DNA of 64,000 nt from Panonychus citri (GCF_014898815.1 NW_026515543.1:4836001-4900000), one strand, 5' to 3'; shown: positions 50,698 to 60,468, numbered from the stretch's first letter. The notes: a model not told the origin generated them from the letters alone. Program-made: numbers and translations.

Positions 50698-51248
50698 GAC
50701 CAGAAGTTGAAACAGTCCCTTGTTTCGTTGATTATCAACAAAATCCTTTTTTGACCTGTCAGCACCAGTGGGCACCAATTGATACAGCTTTATGGAACAC
50801 TTAATTTGATAGAGCATCCTTTTGCGATGCTTGGGTGATTTCCTAAGATTTCCAAAAAATGAAAGGGTGACGTTGATAAAGAAGATGAAACAGGCTCTTG
50901 TTTCAGTTCAATTGTCAATCTATTTTTTTACTTGGGATCAGGTGGATAGGGACAGAAAGGGACATGCAAGAAATGTAAACTGATTGCAGATTCAGATTTA
51001 CAGGAGTCATATTAATTGATATAAATTGCATAAAATGCTAACTTAACGGAATTAGAATTGAGACTGAAATCCTAGTTAATGGTGGTTAATTGAAAAGCTG
51101 ATTTGTAATTTCGAGTTTTACCCCGTCATGCCCGCGTCGATTTTATCAAAGATTATATATTTTCTGATATAGTAAGGTCCAAACTGTGTAAATCTATTTT
51201 GTTGATTTTAAAGTTAGCGGGGCGGAGTTATAAATTTTGAAAGTGACC
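50698..51248 (-). other. 3' untranslated region of element 2 with paired stem-loops
   Basis: About 550 bp without an ORF. Two 18-bp units, 50709-50726 and 50886-50903, each have GAAACA...TGTTTC ends that can fold as a stem-loop. They differ from each other at only three bases. Confidence 0.45.
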
Positions 51249-53264
51249 TTAATTTTCGGGATTATTTTTCAATCTGAAGAGAAGTTTTAGTTTTGTCTTG
51301 TGCGGAGAAGATGAATCATCTGTTACTTCTGGTGTTTCATAGATTTGTTGCATTTCCATGTCCTCCAGATTATTGACGTTTTGATTTGTTCTTCTATTTG
51401 GGGACACTATTTTGTTGAGAAGTAAATGATAATTCTTGTAAATGATGTATATGAATATTAGTAAGATCGTGATGATGATGGTTAAAGCAATGGTACTTGT
51501 AAAAGGATTGCTTTGAACGATTGCGATGAATGATTTATCAAAATTTGAAATTTTGATCATTTCTAAGAGCTGAGTGTGAGTTTGTCCAGCAAAAAGGAAA
51601 TGATTAATTGTGTCGGCATCAGCTGGAATTTGTTCTAATTTGGTAGAATGATATATTCGATAATAGTCGAAAGTTTCATTGTCTATTGTTAACGGTAGAG
51701 TAGAAGGAAATGAGAATACCAAATTTGGACAGCTCATGTTCTTATTTGCCATTATGATAGAATGTCCGTAACAGTAGACTAATCTTTTTTCTGATTTGAT
51801 TTTGATTTGTAGATCACTATCAATTCCTTCAGGGCATTCTTTCGGTTTCCAAAAGTTATCTATGCTTAAAATTTCCTTGTCACAATTAAAGTTCTTGGTG
51901 ATTATGATGGGACCCATCTGTAATGCCTGATTTTGGATTCGACAAACAGTTTTTGAAATTTTGTCGTTGAGTACAAATTTAGGACCAACATATCTAATAC
52001 ATTTTTCTTTATCTACTCGTAACCAGAAAGGATCAGCTTCTGCTAAAAAGTATCGATAGCTTCTTTCGAATCCATGTAAGGGAAGATGTAATTCGTGTTT
52101 CTTTGTATCGAATAAACACTTGTCTATTGACATGAGTTCGTGAGGATATCTAAATTCTTCCTCCGCTGAAAGATTGAGGAACGAGAACATTTGACTGCTG
52201 ACCTTGTGGATTTGCATTTGTTTAAAGATGTCGTTCAACTGGATTCGTTGTGATTCAAATCTGTTGGCTATTCCAGATGTAGTTAAAATAGTGTGTAGGA
52301 GATTTGTTTCTAAGTTATCGAGCCGTTTGGTGTTATTGTTGATCACAGATGAGTGTTGATTCAATGAATATTGTAGATCGTTGATAACTTTTGACATTTC
52401 TTCCATTATTACTTTATGTTTAGGTAATTGTTCTTGAAGTTCTTGAATCTGATAACCATGGTGAGTAAGGGCTGCGGTTACGCCTATTCCAGCCATAGCA
52501 ACTCCTATTATTGTTGCTGTGACTATAACGGCTCTTTTTTCTACTTTATTCTGTTGTATCACACAATGATTTTTAATTGGCTCCATGATCGATTTTTCAT
52601 ACATGGCATCACACCAAGATTTAAATTTATCACGTTGTAGATCAGGAACATGAATTTCTGAAGCCATGGTCTCACAAACGTTTTTAACGGTAACAAATGC
52701 ATGAATTTCACCTTCTGACTGAACAACAGGTCTACTTGATTGTCTCCACGTAATTGGATTTACTGGGTGAAAGTTTGCTGATGTAGGCATAATACAAAGA
52801 AGTGATGTTAAGATCATAGACACTAGTGGTAAACCTGTTTTACTCTTTGATCTTGTTATTACAGGCTCATTTCTTATCACTTTAGAAGTTGTTTTTGGTT
52901 GATCATAATCAGCATCTCTGTTGTCACTTTGATCTGTCACTGTCGATTCTTCTGATCGGTTTGAGAGCTCAAATCTTACTCGTTTTTTAATGGCGCCTAA
53001 ACATGGTGGAAGGGGTTTTCCACAGTCTGAGCAGTCAGTTGTCGAAGTCGAAACTTCTGGTTCGTATTGACATTTTTCTCGCCAAACTCTGGGACTATTG
53101 ATATCATATGTCGAGTTTTGACACAAATGCATTCCCGGTGGATTAGGTCTGGCAGGAGTACTTGTCATTGGTCTTTCATTATCTCTAAAAAGATCAAAAC
53201 TTTCTCGAGTATCGAACCATTGGTTAAGACTAGAGTTCGATTTATCTGTTGATGTAGTGTTCAT
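51249..53264 (-). CDS. Envelope-like fusion glycoprotein (element 2)
   Basis: A 671-codon ORF from an ATG; the frame is open a further 40-odd codons upstream and overlaps the integrase end, so a spliced mRNA may supply a different start. A hydrophobic signal-like segment lies at about 145-163. Basic residues VEKR (241-244) suggest a protease cleavage site. They are followed by a Gly/Ala/Val-rich hydrophobic fusion-peptide-like stretch (245-265), then a long helical region with heptad-like pattern (about 270-345), many Cys, N-glycosylation sites and a C-terminal membrane segment (about 586-608) with a 60-residue tail. This layout is that of class I-like retroviral or insect-errantivirus Env. 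Such proteins let the element pass between cells. The ORF is intact. Family assignment is by architecture only. Confidence 0.82.
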   Translation of the reverse strand: MNTTSTDKSNSSLNQWFDTRESFDLFRDNERPMTSTPARPNPPGMHLCQNSTYDINSPRVWREKCQYEPEVSTSTTDCSDCGKPLPPCLGAIKKRVRFELSNRSEESTVTDQSDNRDADYDQPKTTSKVIRNEPVITRSKSKTGLPLVSMILTSLLCIMPTSANFHPVNPITWRQSSRPVVQSEGEIHAFVTVKNVCETMASEIHVPDLQRDKFKSWCDAMYEKSIMEPIKNHCVIQQNKVEKRAVIVTATIIGVAMAGIGVTAALTHHGYQIQELQEQLPKHKVIMEEMSKVINDLQYSLNQHSSVINNNTKRLDNLETNLLHTILTTSGIANRFESQRIQLNDIFKQMQIHKVSSQMFSFLNLSAEEEFRYPHELMSIDKCLFDTKKHELHLPLHGFERSYRYFLAEADPFWLRVDKEKCIRYVGPKFVLNDKISKTVCRIQNQALQMGPIIITKNFNCDKEILSIDNFWKPKECPEGIDSDLQIKIKSEKRLVYCYGHSIIMANKNMSCPNLVFSFPSTLPLTIDNETFDYYRIYHSTKLEQIPADADTINHFLFAGQTHTQLLEMIKISNFDKSFIAIVQSNPFTSTIALTIIITILLIFIYIIYKNYHLLLNKIVSPNRRTNQNVNNLEDMEMQQIYETPEVTDDSSSPHKTKLKLLFRLKNNPEN

Positions 53265-53368
53265 TGACTCAGTTTCTTCTTGCCCAATTTCTTTATCTGA
53301 TTCGGGGAAAACTGGGGTGACTGGAAGTGTTTCGTTGTTTTCGTCATTTTCGTTCTCTTCTATTTCTC

Positions 53369-54463
53369 TTAAGAAGTATCTTTTAGTCTCTGGATGTTCA
53401 CTTTAATTGGTTTAGAATTCGAGTTTATTTCTTTCACCGTGTATACTAATGGACCAGCCTTTTCGATGATACTATAAGGTCCATGATACTTATGACAGAA
53501 CTTATTTGCAAGTCCTGGTGTTGGATTGGGAAATAAAACTAGTACCAGATCACCAACTTGAAATTCGTTATCATCATGTTTCTCATTATAATTTTGTGTG
53601 TAACGACTTCTAGCTGCATCTAAGTGATTTTGTACCATTTGTCTTATCTCAGGCCATTTGCTTTTAACAAACTGAGTTCGTTGTTCAGCATCAGCGTGAT
53701 TATCATCAACTGGAATGTTATAATCTTCTGGCGTTGTTGGTTTCATTCCAAAAAGTAATTCAAATGGTGACATTTGAATAGCTGAATGATAAGACGAGTT
53801 ATAAGCAAACGTTGCAAATGGTAGATACTTATGCCAGTCGGAGTGGAATGCGTTGACATACATGGAAAGTGTGTTTTTCAGAGTAGCATTCACTCTTTCG
53901 ACTTGTCCATTAGTTTGTGGGTGGTAAGCTGTTGTTCGTTTATGTCTGATGGACAATGATCGATTTATATCGGCCAAAAGTTTGCTCGTAAAATTTGTCC
54001 CTTGGTCAGACAAAAGAGTTCCAGGTGTACCATATCGACAAAAGATGTTGTTAATTATAAAAGTAGCAGTACATTGAGCAGAAGGTGAAGATACTGCCGT
54101 TGTTTCTACATACTTGGTGAAACAATCTATTGCAACGATAATGTACTTTTTACCTCCTGATGGTGGTAATGGACCAATTAAATCGATGGCTATTTGTTCA
54201 AATGGTTTGGTTACTGTAGATGGTACTAATTTACCACTCATTCCAGAATGTGGGCTTTTCTTCGTTTGACACGGGAGACACGATAAGACAAAGCTATTTA
54301 TATATGATACCATTCCAGGCCAATAAAATTTGTTTCTTATCTTTTCGTAGGTTTTAGTAATTCCTTGATGGCCAGCAAAGACAGAGTCATGATTAATTTC
54401 ACAAATCATTTTTCTTAGTGATTTGGGAACCACTATCAGTTTACTTTCTTTCCTTGAAACCAA
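53369..54463 (-). CDS. Integrase (element 2)
   Basis: The frame opens at a TTG and has no ATG before residue 19, so it is a pol continuation. Residues: HHCC zinc finger H25, H32, C62, C65; catalytic D94 (AIDLIG), D153 (LSDQG) and E189 (GQVER) with D,D-35-E spacing; C-terminal GPY/F module near 327-343 (HGPYSII). It inserts element cDNA into the genome. Its frame differs from that of RT-RNase H by one base, with the overlap at 54436-54463 inside an A-rich run. That could be a real mutation, an assembly error or, less likely, programmed shifting. Confidence 0.9.
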   Translation of the reverse strand: MVSRKESKLIVVPKSLRKMICEINHDSVFAGHQGITKTYEKIRNKFYWPGMVSYINSFVLSCLPCQTKKSPHSGMSGKLVPSTVTKPFEQIAIDLIGPLPPSGGKKYIIVAIDCFTKYVETTAVSSPSAQCTATFIINNIFCRYGTPGTLLSDQGTNFTSKLLADINRSLSIRHKRTTAYHPQTNGQVERVNATLKNTLSMYVNAFHSDWHKYLPFATFAYNSSYHSAIQMSPFELLFGMKPTTPEDYNIPVDDNHADAEQRTQFVKSKWPEIRQMVQNHLDAARSRYTQNYNEKHDDNEFQVGDLVLVLFPNPTPGLANKFCHKYHGPYSIIEKAGPLVYTVKEINSNSKPIKVNIQRLKDTS

Positions 54464-57400
54464 ACTTTTCTGTACAAGATTCCACTGTTGTTTACATATT
54501 TTTCGAATCGCTTTCTTTTTTTATTTGATAGTTCTTCTATCCGGTTTAAATTGAACACAATCTCTTGGCACAGAGAGTCTTTTTCTTGTTCACCTTTTAT
54601 TTTTTCAGTTGTTAGCTCACATGAAACTGAGAAACAGTGTACTCGATCTTCAAATTCATCCATGTTTGTTGGTGAATCTACAGGATAACGACTCAGGCAA
54701 TCAGCGTCAGCATGATGTTTACCACTCTTATACACTATCGTCATATCGAATTCTTGAAGAAGTAATGACCACCGTATCAATCGTCTTGGTAGTTTAGCTT
54801 TTGTTTGTAAAAAGCAAAGAGCACAATGATCAGTTATAACAGTGAATTGTTTATGTTCGAGGTAGTTTCTGAACTTTTCTACAGCGAAGACAATTGCCAG
54901 ACATTCTTGTTCACTAATGCTGTAATTTTCCTCACACTTATCCAATTGTCTACTTGCATAAGCAACTGGTCTCCAACCATTGTCATGTTTTTGAAGAAGA
55001 GCTGCACCGATTCCAGCCCCTGAAGCATCAGTTCTTAGCTCAATAGGTAGATCAGATTGATAATGAGCTAAAACGGGTGATTGAATAAGAGAGTCTCTTA
55101 ATTTCTCAAAAGCTTGTTGCTGTTCTGTTTTCCATTCAAAAGGTACGTCTTGTTTTGTTAAAGATGTTAGCGGTTTTGCGATAGTTGCGAATCCATCGAT
55201 GAATTTTCGATAATAACTACAAAACGCAACAAATGATTTAACATCCTTAACAGTTGTTGGAACCTTCATTTTTGCTACTGCATCAATTTTTGACCGTTCC
55301 GGATATTGTCCATCTTTACTTATCTTGTAACCAAGATAAGTCACTTCTGGTAAAGCAAACATACTCTTTGAAAGATTCAACTTTAAACCTGCTTGGATAA
55401 AGCGATCTAGAACTTTTCTTAGACTTTCAAGGTGTTCATCAAATGTTTTGTTGAAGATTAGAACATCATCGAGATAAACAAGACAAGCATTATACTTGAG
55501 ACCCGATAAGATAACATCCATACAGCGTTGAAATGTTGCTGGAGCGTTGGTTAGTCCAAAAGGCATCACATTGAACTCGTAAGTTCCATCTGGAGTGACA
55601 AAAGCAGTTTTTTCTTTGTCACTCTTATTTATACCAATCTGATAGTATCCAGACTTGAGGTCAAGACTAGTGAAAATGCAGGCTCCACTTAAGTAATCCA
55701 AAGCATCACTGATGTTAGGTAGAGGGTAGATGTCTTTCTTCGTGATGGCATTTAATTTTCGGTAGTCAACACAGAAACGCAAATCACCAGTTTTCTTTTT
55801 GACTAAGACAATTGGTGAACCCCATGGTGAGCATGATGGTTGTATGATGGATGTATCAATTAGCTCTTGAACTAATTTATTTGTTATTTCTCGCTTTTCT
55901 GGTGATGTACGGTAAGGAGCTTGTGTAATAGGTTTAGAATCACCTGTGTCGATATGGTGTTCAAACTGGGTTGTTCGACCTATTTCTTCAGGTTTCAATG
56001 CAAAAACGTCACGATACTCGTTCAACAAATTGATGATTTCGTTCTTCTGTGATTCGTTGAGTTGTGTTCCAATTTTGACTTTACCATCGAAATATTTTAT
56101 TTCACATGTTAAATCTTCATCTTTCTTTACCTTTTGAGCACTCAAAATTCCTCGATTGGTGTTAGTGTCATCTTTTGATTTAGAATTGTCAATATCTTCA
56201 TTGCTCTTCTGTTCGTAAGTACCGATAACGGTTCCTGGTGATAAGCTTAACGGTTCTTGACTGAAATTACAAACTTCAACATCAGCTTTACCTTGTTTAA
56301 TAGTAACAATGCTGTTAGCTATCAACAATTTATTCTTTTCGAAAACGTTATCAGGTGTGTAAACCAGATAAGTTCCTTTAGATCGAAAGTCTTTATTTTC
56401 AGTTGACACAGTTGCGAATGTTTGTGATCTAGGTGGAAGGATCAGATTTTCACTAAGATGAAGTTTACCTTCACTTGGTTCAAATGTGATAGTTTTTCTT
56501 GAGCCACTGATGTTGATGCTAAGCCGATAAAGAGCATTAGAGCCAATTAGTATATCAGCTTCTTTTGGGATAGATTCAACAGCAAAGACGATTAGAGTAC
56601 TCGTTCTCTTTTCTACGTTGATGACAATACTTAGATCTATTCTAGCCTTTCCCAAGATCTGAACTTGATCACCATTAACACTAGTTGCTTGAAAAGATGG
56701 GGAAGGTGTAAGATGAATGTTCAATTTTTCAGCCACGTTTTTATTTATCAAACAAACTTGAGATCCACAGTCGACTAAACCATTCAGAGGAATACCTTTG
56801 ATTACTACAGAACATGGAGTGAGATGACCAATGGCTTCGGATTCGTCTTCTTGATTATTATCATTAGTTTTTAGTGCAAATGCAGCTGGACCATTGTTAT
56901 TTTGACGAGAGGTATTATCTCGATTATCCCAACTTGATCTTCTTCCTTCCGGGTGTGGTGTTGGAGAGCGATTTCTCACATCTTGAGACTGACGATAGTC
57001 TCTTGCTGGAGATTGAGATCGATCTCTTCGTCTTTTCTCGTCATCGTTTCTTTTTTGTCTACAATCACGTTTCATGTGTCCCAACTTGTGACAATAATGG
57101 CACTCAATTCGTGTACGATCACGTTTATTCTGATCATTAGTACTGATCCAAGCTTCAATGGCCTTTATTTTATTCAATATCTCCGCAAGATCAGATTTTT
57201 CGGGATTGGTTGTTGATGTTACTGCCATCGATGAAGGAGTTGGTCTTGGTGATTGTTGATTGCCATAGGAAGAGTTGGCATGATTAGAAGATTGGAAATA
57301 ATACTTGAGTTCTTCGTTCCGAATTTGTCTGATTTTTTGTGCTTCAACCAATCTTTTGTTCAGTTCTTCGATTGTTGTAATCGGTTGAGCTACTAACGAT

Positions 57401-57900
57401 CCCAATTCAGCAAGTAATAATGGTTGTAATCCAACAATGATCTTGTTTATTGTATCCATTAGTCCTATTTTTCCTCGATGACAAAGGTGAATTGACCTTT
57501 CAATATAAGTCATAACATCTTCATCATCTTGTTGTTTAAGCATTTGAATAGCAAGTTGTAATTCTTGTTCTGATGGATTGAAGGTTTCTAAAAGAAGCTT
57601 TTTCATTGATGGCCATGTTGATGGTAGTCCATCACCTTCTTTCATCATCTGATACCACGAAAGAGTTGATCCCGTTAAGTAAATAGAAAGCTTACTTAAC
57701 TTAGTAATATCATCCCAGCCTGAGGCTGAAGTCTTGTTATCGTATTCAGATAACCAATCGTAAATGTCACACGTCTGTGAGCCAAGAAACGGTCTAACTT
57801 GAGGTGGATTGTTGGATCGGGTTGATTCAGCAAACATTCTCAGAGTTCTCGTAAACTCGTTAAGATCCATTGAAGCGTAATCAGCACTGGTGTTCTGCAT
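54436..57900 (-). CDS. Gag-protease-RT-RNase H polyprotein (element 2)
   Basis: The first ATG is at 57900 (open frame from TTG 57927), giving 1154 residues. Gag capsid-like region about 30-190 (YDWLSEYDN); CCHC knuckle 267-280 (CHYCHKLGHMKRDC); Arg/Ser-rich stretch to about 330; retropepsin with active site VDCGSQ (377-379 is Asp-Cys-Gly rather than Asp-Thr/Ser-Gly) and DILIGSNAL. RT has SLDLKSGYYQ (D747), MPFGLTNAPATFQ and YLDD (809-812). RNase H has RTDASG (D958), SEQECLAIV, ITDHCAL (D1024) and HADADCLSR. Gag and pol are one continuous ORF, unlike Drosophila errantiviruses, which shift frame between them. The stop comes at the RNase H-integrase junction. Confidence 0.92.
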   Translation of the reverse strand: MQNTSADYASMDLNEFTRTLRMFAESTRSNNPPQVRPFLGSQTCDIYDWLSEYDNKTSASGWDDITKLSKLSIYLTGSTLSWYQMMKEGDGLPSTWPSMKKLLLETFNPSEQELQLAIQMLKQQDDEDVMTYIERSIHLCHRGKIGLMDTINKIIVGLQPLLLAELGSLVAQPITTIEELNKRLVEAQKIRQIRNEELKYYFQSSNHANSSYGNQQSPRPTPSSMAVTSTTNPEKSDLAEILNKIKAIEAWISTNDQNKRDRTRIECHYCHKLGHMKRDCRQKRNDDEKRRRDRSQSPARDYRQSQDVRNRSPTPHPEGRRSSWDNRDNTSRQNNNGPAAFALKTNDNNQEDESEAIGHLTPCSVVIKGIPLNGLVDCGSQVCLINKNVAEKLNIHLTPSPSFQATSVNGDQVQILGKARIDLSIVINVEKRTSTLIVFAVESIPKEADILIGSNALYRLSINISGSRKTITFEPSEGKLHLSENLILPPRSQTFATVSTENKDFRSKGTYLVYTPDNVFEKNKLLIANSIVTIKQGKADVEVCNFSQEPLSLSPGTVIGTYEQKSNEDIDNSKSKDDTNTNRGILSAQKVKKDEDLTCEIKYFDGKVKIGTQLNESQKNEIINLLNEYRDVFALKPEEIGRTTQFEHHIDTGDSKPITQAPYRTSPEKREITNKLVQELIDTSIIQPSCSPWGSPIVLVKKKTGDLRFCVDYRKLNAITKKDIYPLPNISDALDYLSGACIFTSLDLKSGYYQIGINKSDKEKTAFVTPDGTYEFNVMPFGLTNAPATFQRCMDVILSGLKYNACLVYLDDVLIFNKTFDEHLESLRKVLDRFIQAGLKLNLSKSMFALPEVTYLGYKISKDGQYPERSKIDAVAKMKVPTTVKDVKSFVAFCSYYRKFIDGFATIAKPLTSLTKQDVPFEWKTEQQQAFEKLRDSLIQSPVLAHYQSDLPIELRTDASGAGIGAALLQKHDNGWRPVAYASRQLDKCEENYSISEQECLAIVFAVEKFRNYLEHKQFTVITDHCALCFLQTKAKLPRRLIRWSLLLQEFDMTIVYKSGKHHADADCLSRYPVDSPTNMDEFEDRVHCFSVSCELTTEKIKGEQEKDSLCQEIVFNLNRIEELSNKKRKRFEKYVNNSGILYRKVWFQGKKVN

Positions 57901-58162
57901 TTTCAACCAGTTTACGTTCAAAACCAAATTTTATAAATGAAATGAAAAGATTTTACAATCTGCACCAGAATTGTAACCGGGTGAGTTGAATTCACAACAC
58001 GAATGTCACACTTCACCGCCGTCCAAGGAATGATAATCTAAAGTAATAGATTATATTCACAACACGAATGTAGTCTAACCGAAGTTAACCAATTCGAAAA
58101 ACACTGATCAACGAACTGCTCACGGGTAAACTGATAGCAAATTTTCCAAAAGTTTGCTTTTA
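57901..58162 (-). other. Leader of element 2
   Basis: A 5' untranslated region between primer-binding site and gag. A 17-bp direct repeat, ATTCACAACACGAATGT, occurs at 57990-58006 and 58055-58071. Confidence 0.55.
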
Positions 58163-58174
58163 CCGCTGCCACCA
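58163..58174 (-). other. Primer-binding site of element 2 (tRNA-Leu type)
   Basis: The sense strand TGGTGGCAGCGG, two bases inside the 5' LTR, is complementary to CCGCTGCCACCA. That is the 3' end found in many animal tRNA-Leu species. Confidence 0.75.
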
Positions 58175-58176
58175 AA

Positions 58177-58595
58177 TGTAACGTTACCGAGCGGACTTAG
58201 TTGAAAACAAACACAATGATATAATTTTAAGGTTATATTTATTAATGATGAATTCAATAAGTTGATTGTTACAATTAAATGTTGATTAACACTGATAATT
58301 ATGTTGATACTGTTGATCCTGATGAACTGAATTAATTCTATTACATTGGTTCGGTATTTATACTAGATGATAGGGAGCTATGAGTGAATCGGGAGATAAA
58401 CGTTGATTCACCTTTTGTTGGTTATTAACGAGAAAAGGAATAGGTCTAAATATGGTATCGACCATATTTAGTTAATTAACAAAGGAAAAGAAATTAATGG
58501 TAATTAATGAAAGGAAGTTCCAAATAAGGATGTTGATAGGATGTTGATGTATGGGAACTTAATTAAATGATGAAGAGGTAAAATTTATCGTTACA
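58177..58595 (-). repeat. 5' LTR of element 2
   Basis: A 419-bp LTR. The sense strand has GTATAAAT at 58356-58363 and AATAAA at 58238-58243. ATTT follows at 58596-58599 as the target duplication. Confidence 0.95.
58356..58363 (-). promoter_or_regulatory. TATA box in 5' LTR of element 2
   Basis: GTATAAAT on the minus strand, well upstream of the AATAAA at 58238-58243, as expected for U3 and R. Confidence 0.55.
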
Positions 58596-58599
58596 ATTT

Positions 58600-59574
58600 A
58601 AACAATTTGTTTCTTTAAATGATCATTTAAATAGCATTTTCTTTAATCAACAAACACAACAATTTAATTGAAAAACTAAGTTATCAAACTTTTGTTTTTC
58701 TCTAGCAATTAAACTATTAATTGCTAGAAGGTTAATTTTCCCAAACAATTATATCATAATTTAGCAAAACTAAAAAGATAGTCAATTAAATGGTTGTTAC
58801 AATTGAAATGAAATCAGTTATGATAATGAATTTTCATGTTAATTGTTGATCGTTAATTGAGTAATTTTCTGATTTTTCCAGAACAATTTATTTCCAGGGT
58901 AACTGAATCAGAGAAAAACATTGAGATAAAAGTTATGTGTTTATTTATGCTTGAGGGCGAAAATTTCATAATTGGTTAACTATCATAGATGATAATTGAT
59001 GATAAAATGATGATAATTATCATGTTAATTTGGATACACAATTGCAAATTCAAATCAAGGTTTAACTTTCTCTTTATTTTTCTTCCTCAGGTATGATGAT
59101 GAATGATGATCAACAACCAATGACCATTGATGAAAACGATGATGAGGAGAGTAAATTATAATCAAGTTTTAATTATTCAAGGAAAACCAGAATCGCCATG
59201 AAGTTTACCCAGCCCAAAAATCACCCTGTAATCATCCGTCTCAGAATATTGAATAATAAGTGATGATAATTTTGTGATCATTGGAGTATCATCATCATAA
59301 TCATTACATAGAAACAAAATCAACAACACTGAGTTTTGAATAACATTTTTGTGCTGAAATTCATCATCATCTTCATCCTATTGTTTCAAGTGAAACAATA
59401 CCTTTCATTTAAAGTGTCACCTAATTAAATTGTCAACTAATCATCATCAAAATTAACGACATCAACAACAAGATAACAGTATCAAATTAATCTGCCTTTT
59501 GATTGTTATGCTTTTGTTTGCTTCCTTAATTTTGACTAAATCATCATCATAATCAACACTTACTCATCATCATC
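58600..59574. other. Non-coding region upstream of the secreted-protein gene
   Basis: AT-rich with triplet ATC/GAT runs and no ORF. It should contain the promoter and perhaps a 5' UTR exon of the downstream gene. No clear TATA box is seen. Confidence 0.5.
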
Positions 59575-59616
59575 ATGATAGTTAACGTCAATTACAGAAA
59601 CAATCAATACCTGAAA

Positions 59617-60468
59617 ATGTCCATCTATCAATTGAATATAATATTTATCATCTTATTCACATTTTTCACACTCTTATCATCAACTTCTGGTCAACAAATA
59701 TCATCATCATCAAATACTTGCAGTCAATTACAAAGCCGAACAGATCGCTTAATTAAACGGATTTTACTATTAAATGGTAATCAACAAATTCCTCGTAATG
59801 AAGGTGATCTACTTGGACATTGTAAAACCGCTCGAAAAGGTTTTACTTTGGCTTCGAAGTATCAACAATGTCTTCCACCTTTTCCCCGTCAAATTTTAGC
59901 TCTTTTCATATCGGGAGCAGGAAAGGCCGTTCGACACGTTTGTGATGATCCCGTTAATCGGTTACGACTTTTAGACTCTCTTACCTGCCTCGATAACGAT
60001 AATATCGGTCGAGTTTACTCTCTGGTGAGTCGAACCATGACCATCGTCGAGTATATTGGTCAAAATGTCACTTCGGACATTATGATTCTTCCCTATGGTT
60101 GTTGTACTTATCATTTCATCTACGACCGAGGAATTCGTTTATTGGACAGTTTGTGTCCAAACAAATCGACGGCAGTGACTCAATTGATTAGCACTCTATT
60201 GGAATTGACTCTTTCCGAAATAATTGAAATTGGTTGTTCCAAATATTCAAATCTATCAATTTGTGCCAAAAAAATACCTCGAGTGATGGAAAACATTAAA
60301 TCAGCTCGATCACTGGTTCCAACATCATTAGCTGATCGATCATTTATCCAACCCGTTTTAACCATTGCCAATCGTTTAATTGATGATCCAACAACAATAA
60401 CAGTCAAAGATAATGATGATAACAGCAATCAAAACAATAAAGATGACAAAAAATCAACAGCAAAATAA
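59617..60468 (+). CDS. Secreted ten-cysteine protein of unknown family
   Basis: I chose the second in-frame ATG (59617, AAA before it), giving 283 residues. It puts a clean hydrophobic signal peptide (LNIIFIILFTFFTLLSS) at the N-terminus. A splice-acceptor-like TTACAG ends at 59597, between the two ATGs, so the upstream ATG at 59575 (14 more residues) may be intronic. The mature part has ten Cys: counting from 59575, C49, 83, 99, 123, 138, 176, 177, 194, 221 and 230. It has N-glycosylation sites (NVTS, NKST, NLSI) and a hydrophilic Asn/Asp/Lys-rich tail. No membrane segment follows the signal, so it is probably secreted. I do not recognise the family. An even Cys count and mostly helical-looking spacing suggest a disulphide-bonded extracellular domain. 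Confidence 0.8.
   Translation: MSIYQLNIIFIILFTFFTLLSSTSGQQISSSSNTCSQLQSRTDRLIKRILLLNGNQQIPRNEGDLLGHCKTARKGFTLASKYQQCLPPFPRQILALFISGAGKAVRHVCDDPVNRLRLLDSLTCLDNDNIGRVYSLVSRTMTIVEYIGQNVTSDIMILPYGCCTYHFIYDRGIRLLDSLCPNKSTAVTQLISTLLELTLSEIIEIGCSKYSNLSICAKKIPRVMENIKSARSLVPTSLADRSFIQPVLTIANRLIDDPTTITVKDNDDNSNQNNKDDKKSTAK

Larger units (their letters stand above)
50269..58595 (-). mobile_element. Errantivirus-like endogenous retrovirus (Ty3/gypsy with env; element 2)
   Basis: The 8,327-bp element runs on the minus strand. Its LTRs start TGTAACG and end CGTTACA. ATTT flanks both sides (50265-50268 and 58596-58599). In sense order: 5' LTR, tRNA-Leu-type primer-binding site, leader, one gag-protease-RT-RNase H ORF, integrase, envelope-like ORF, 0.56-kb 3' untranslated region, purine tract, 3' LTR. 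The LTRs differ by one 2-bp indel, so it inserted very recently. The only visible defect is a one-base frame change between RNase H and integrase. Confidence 0.94.
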
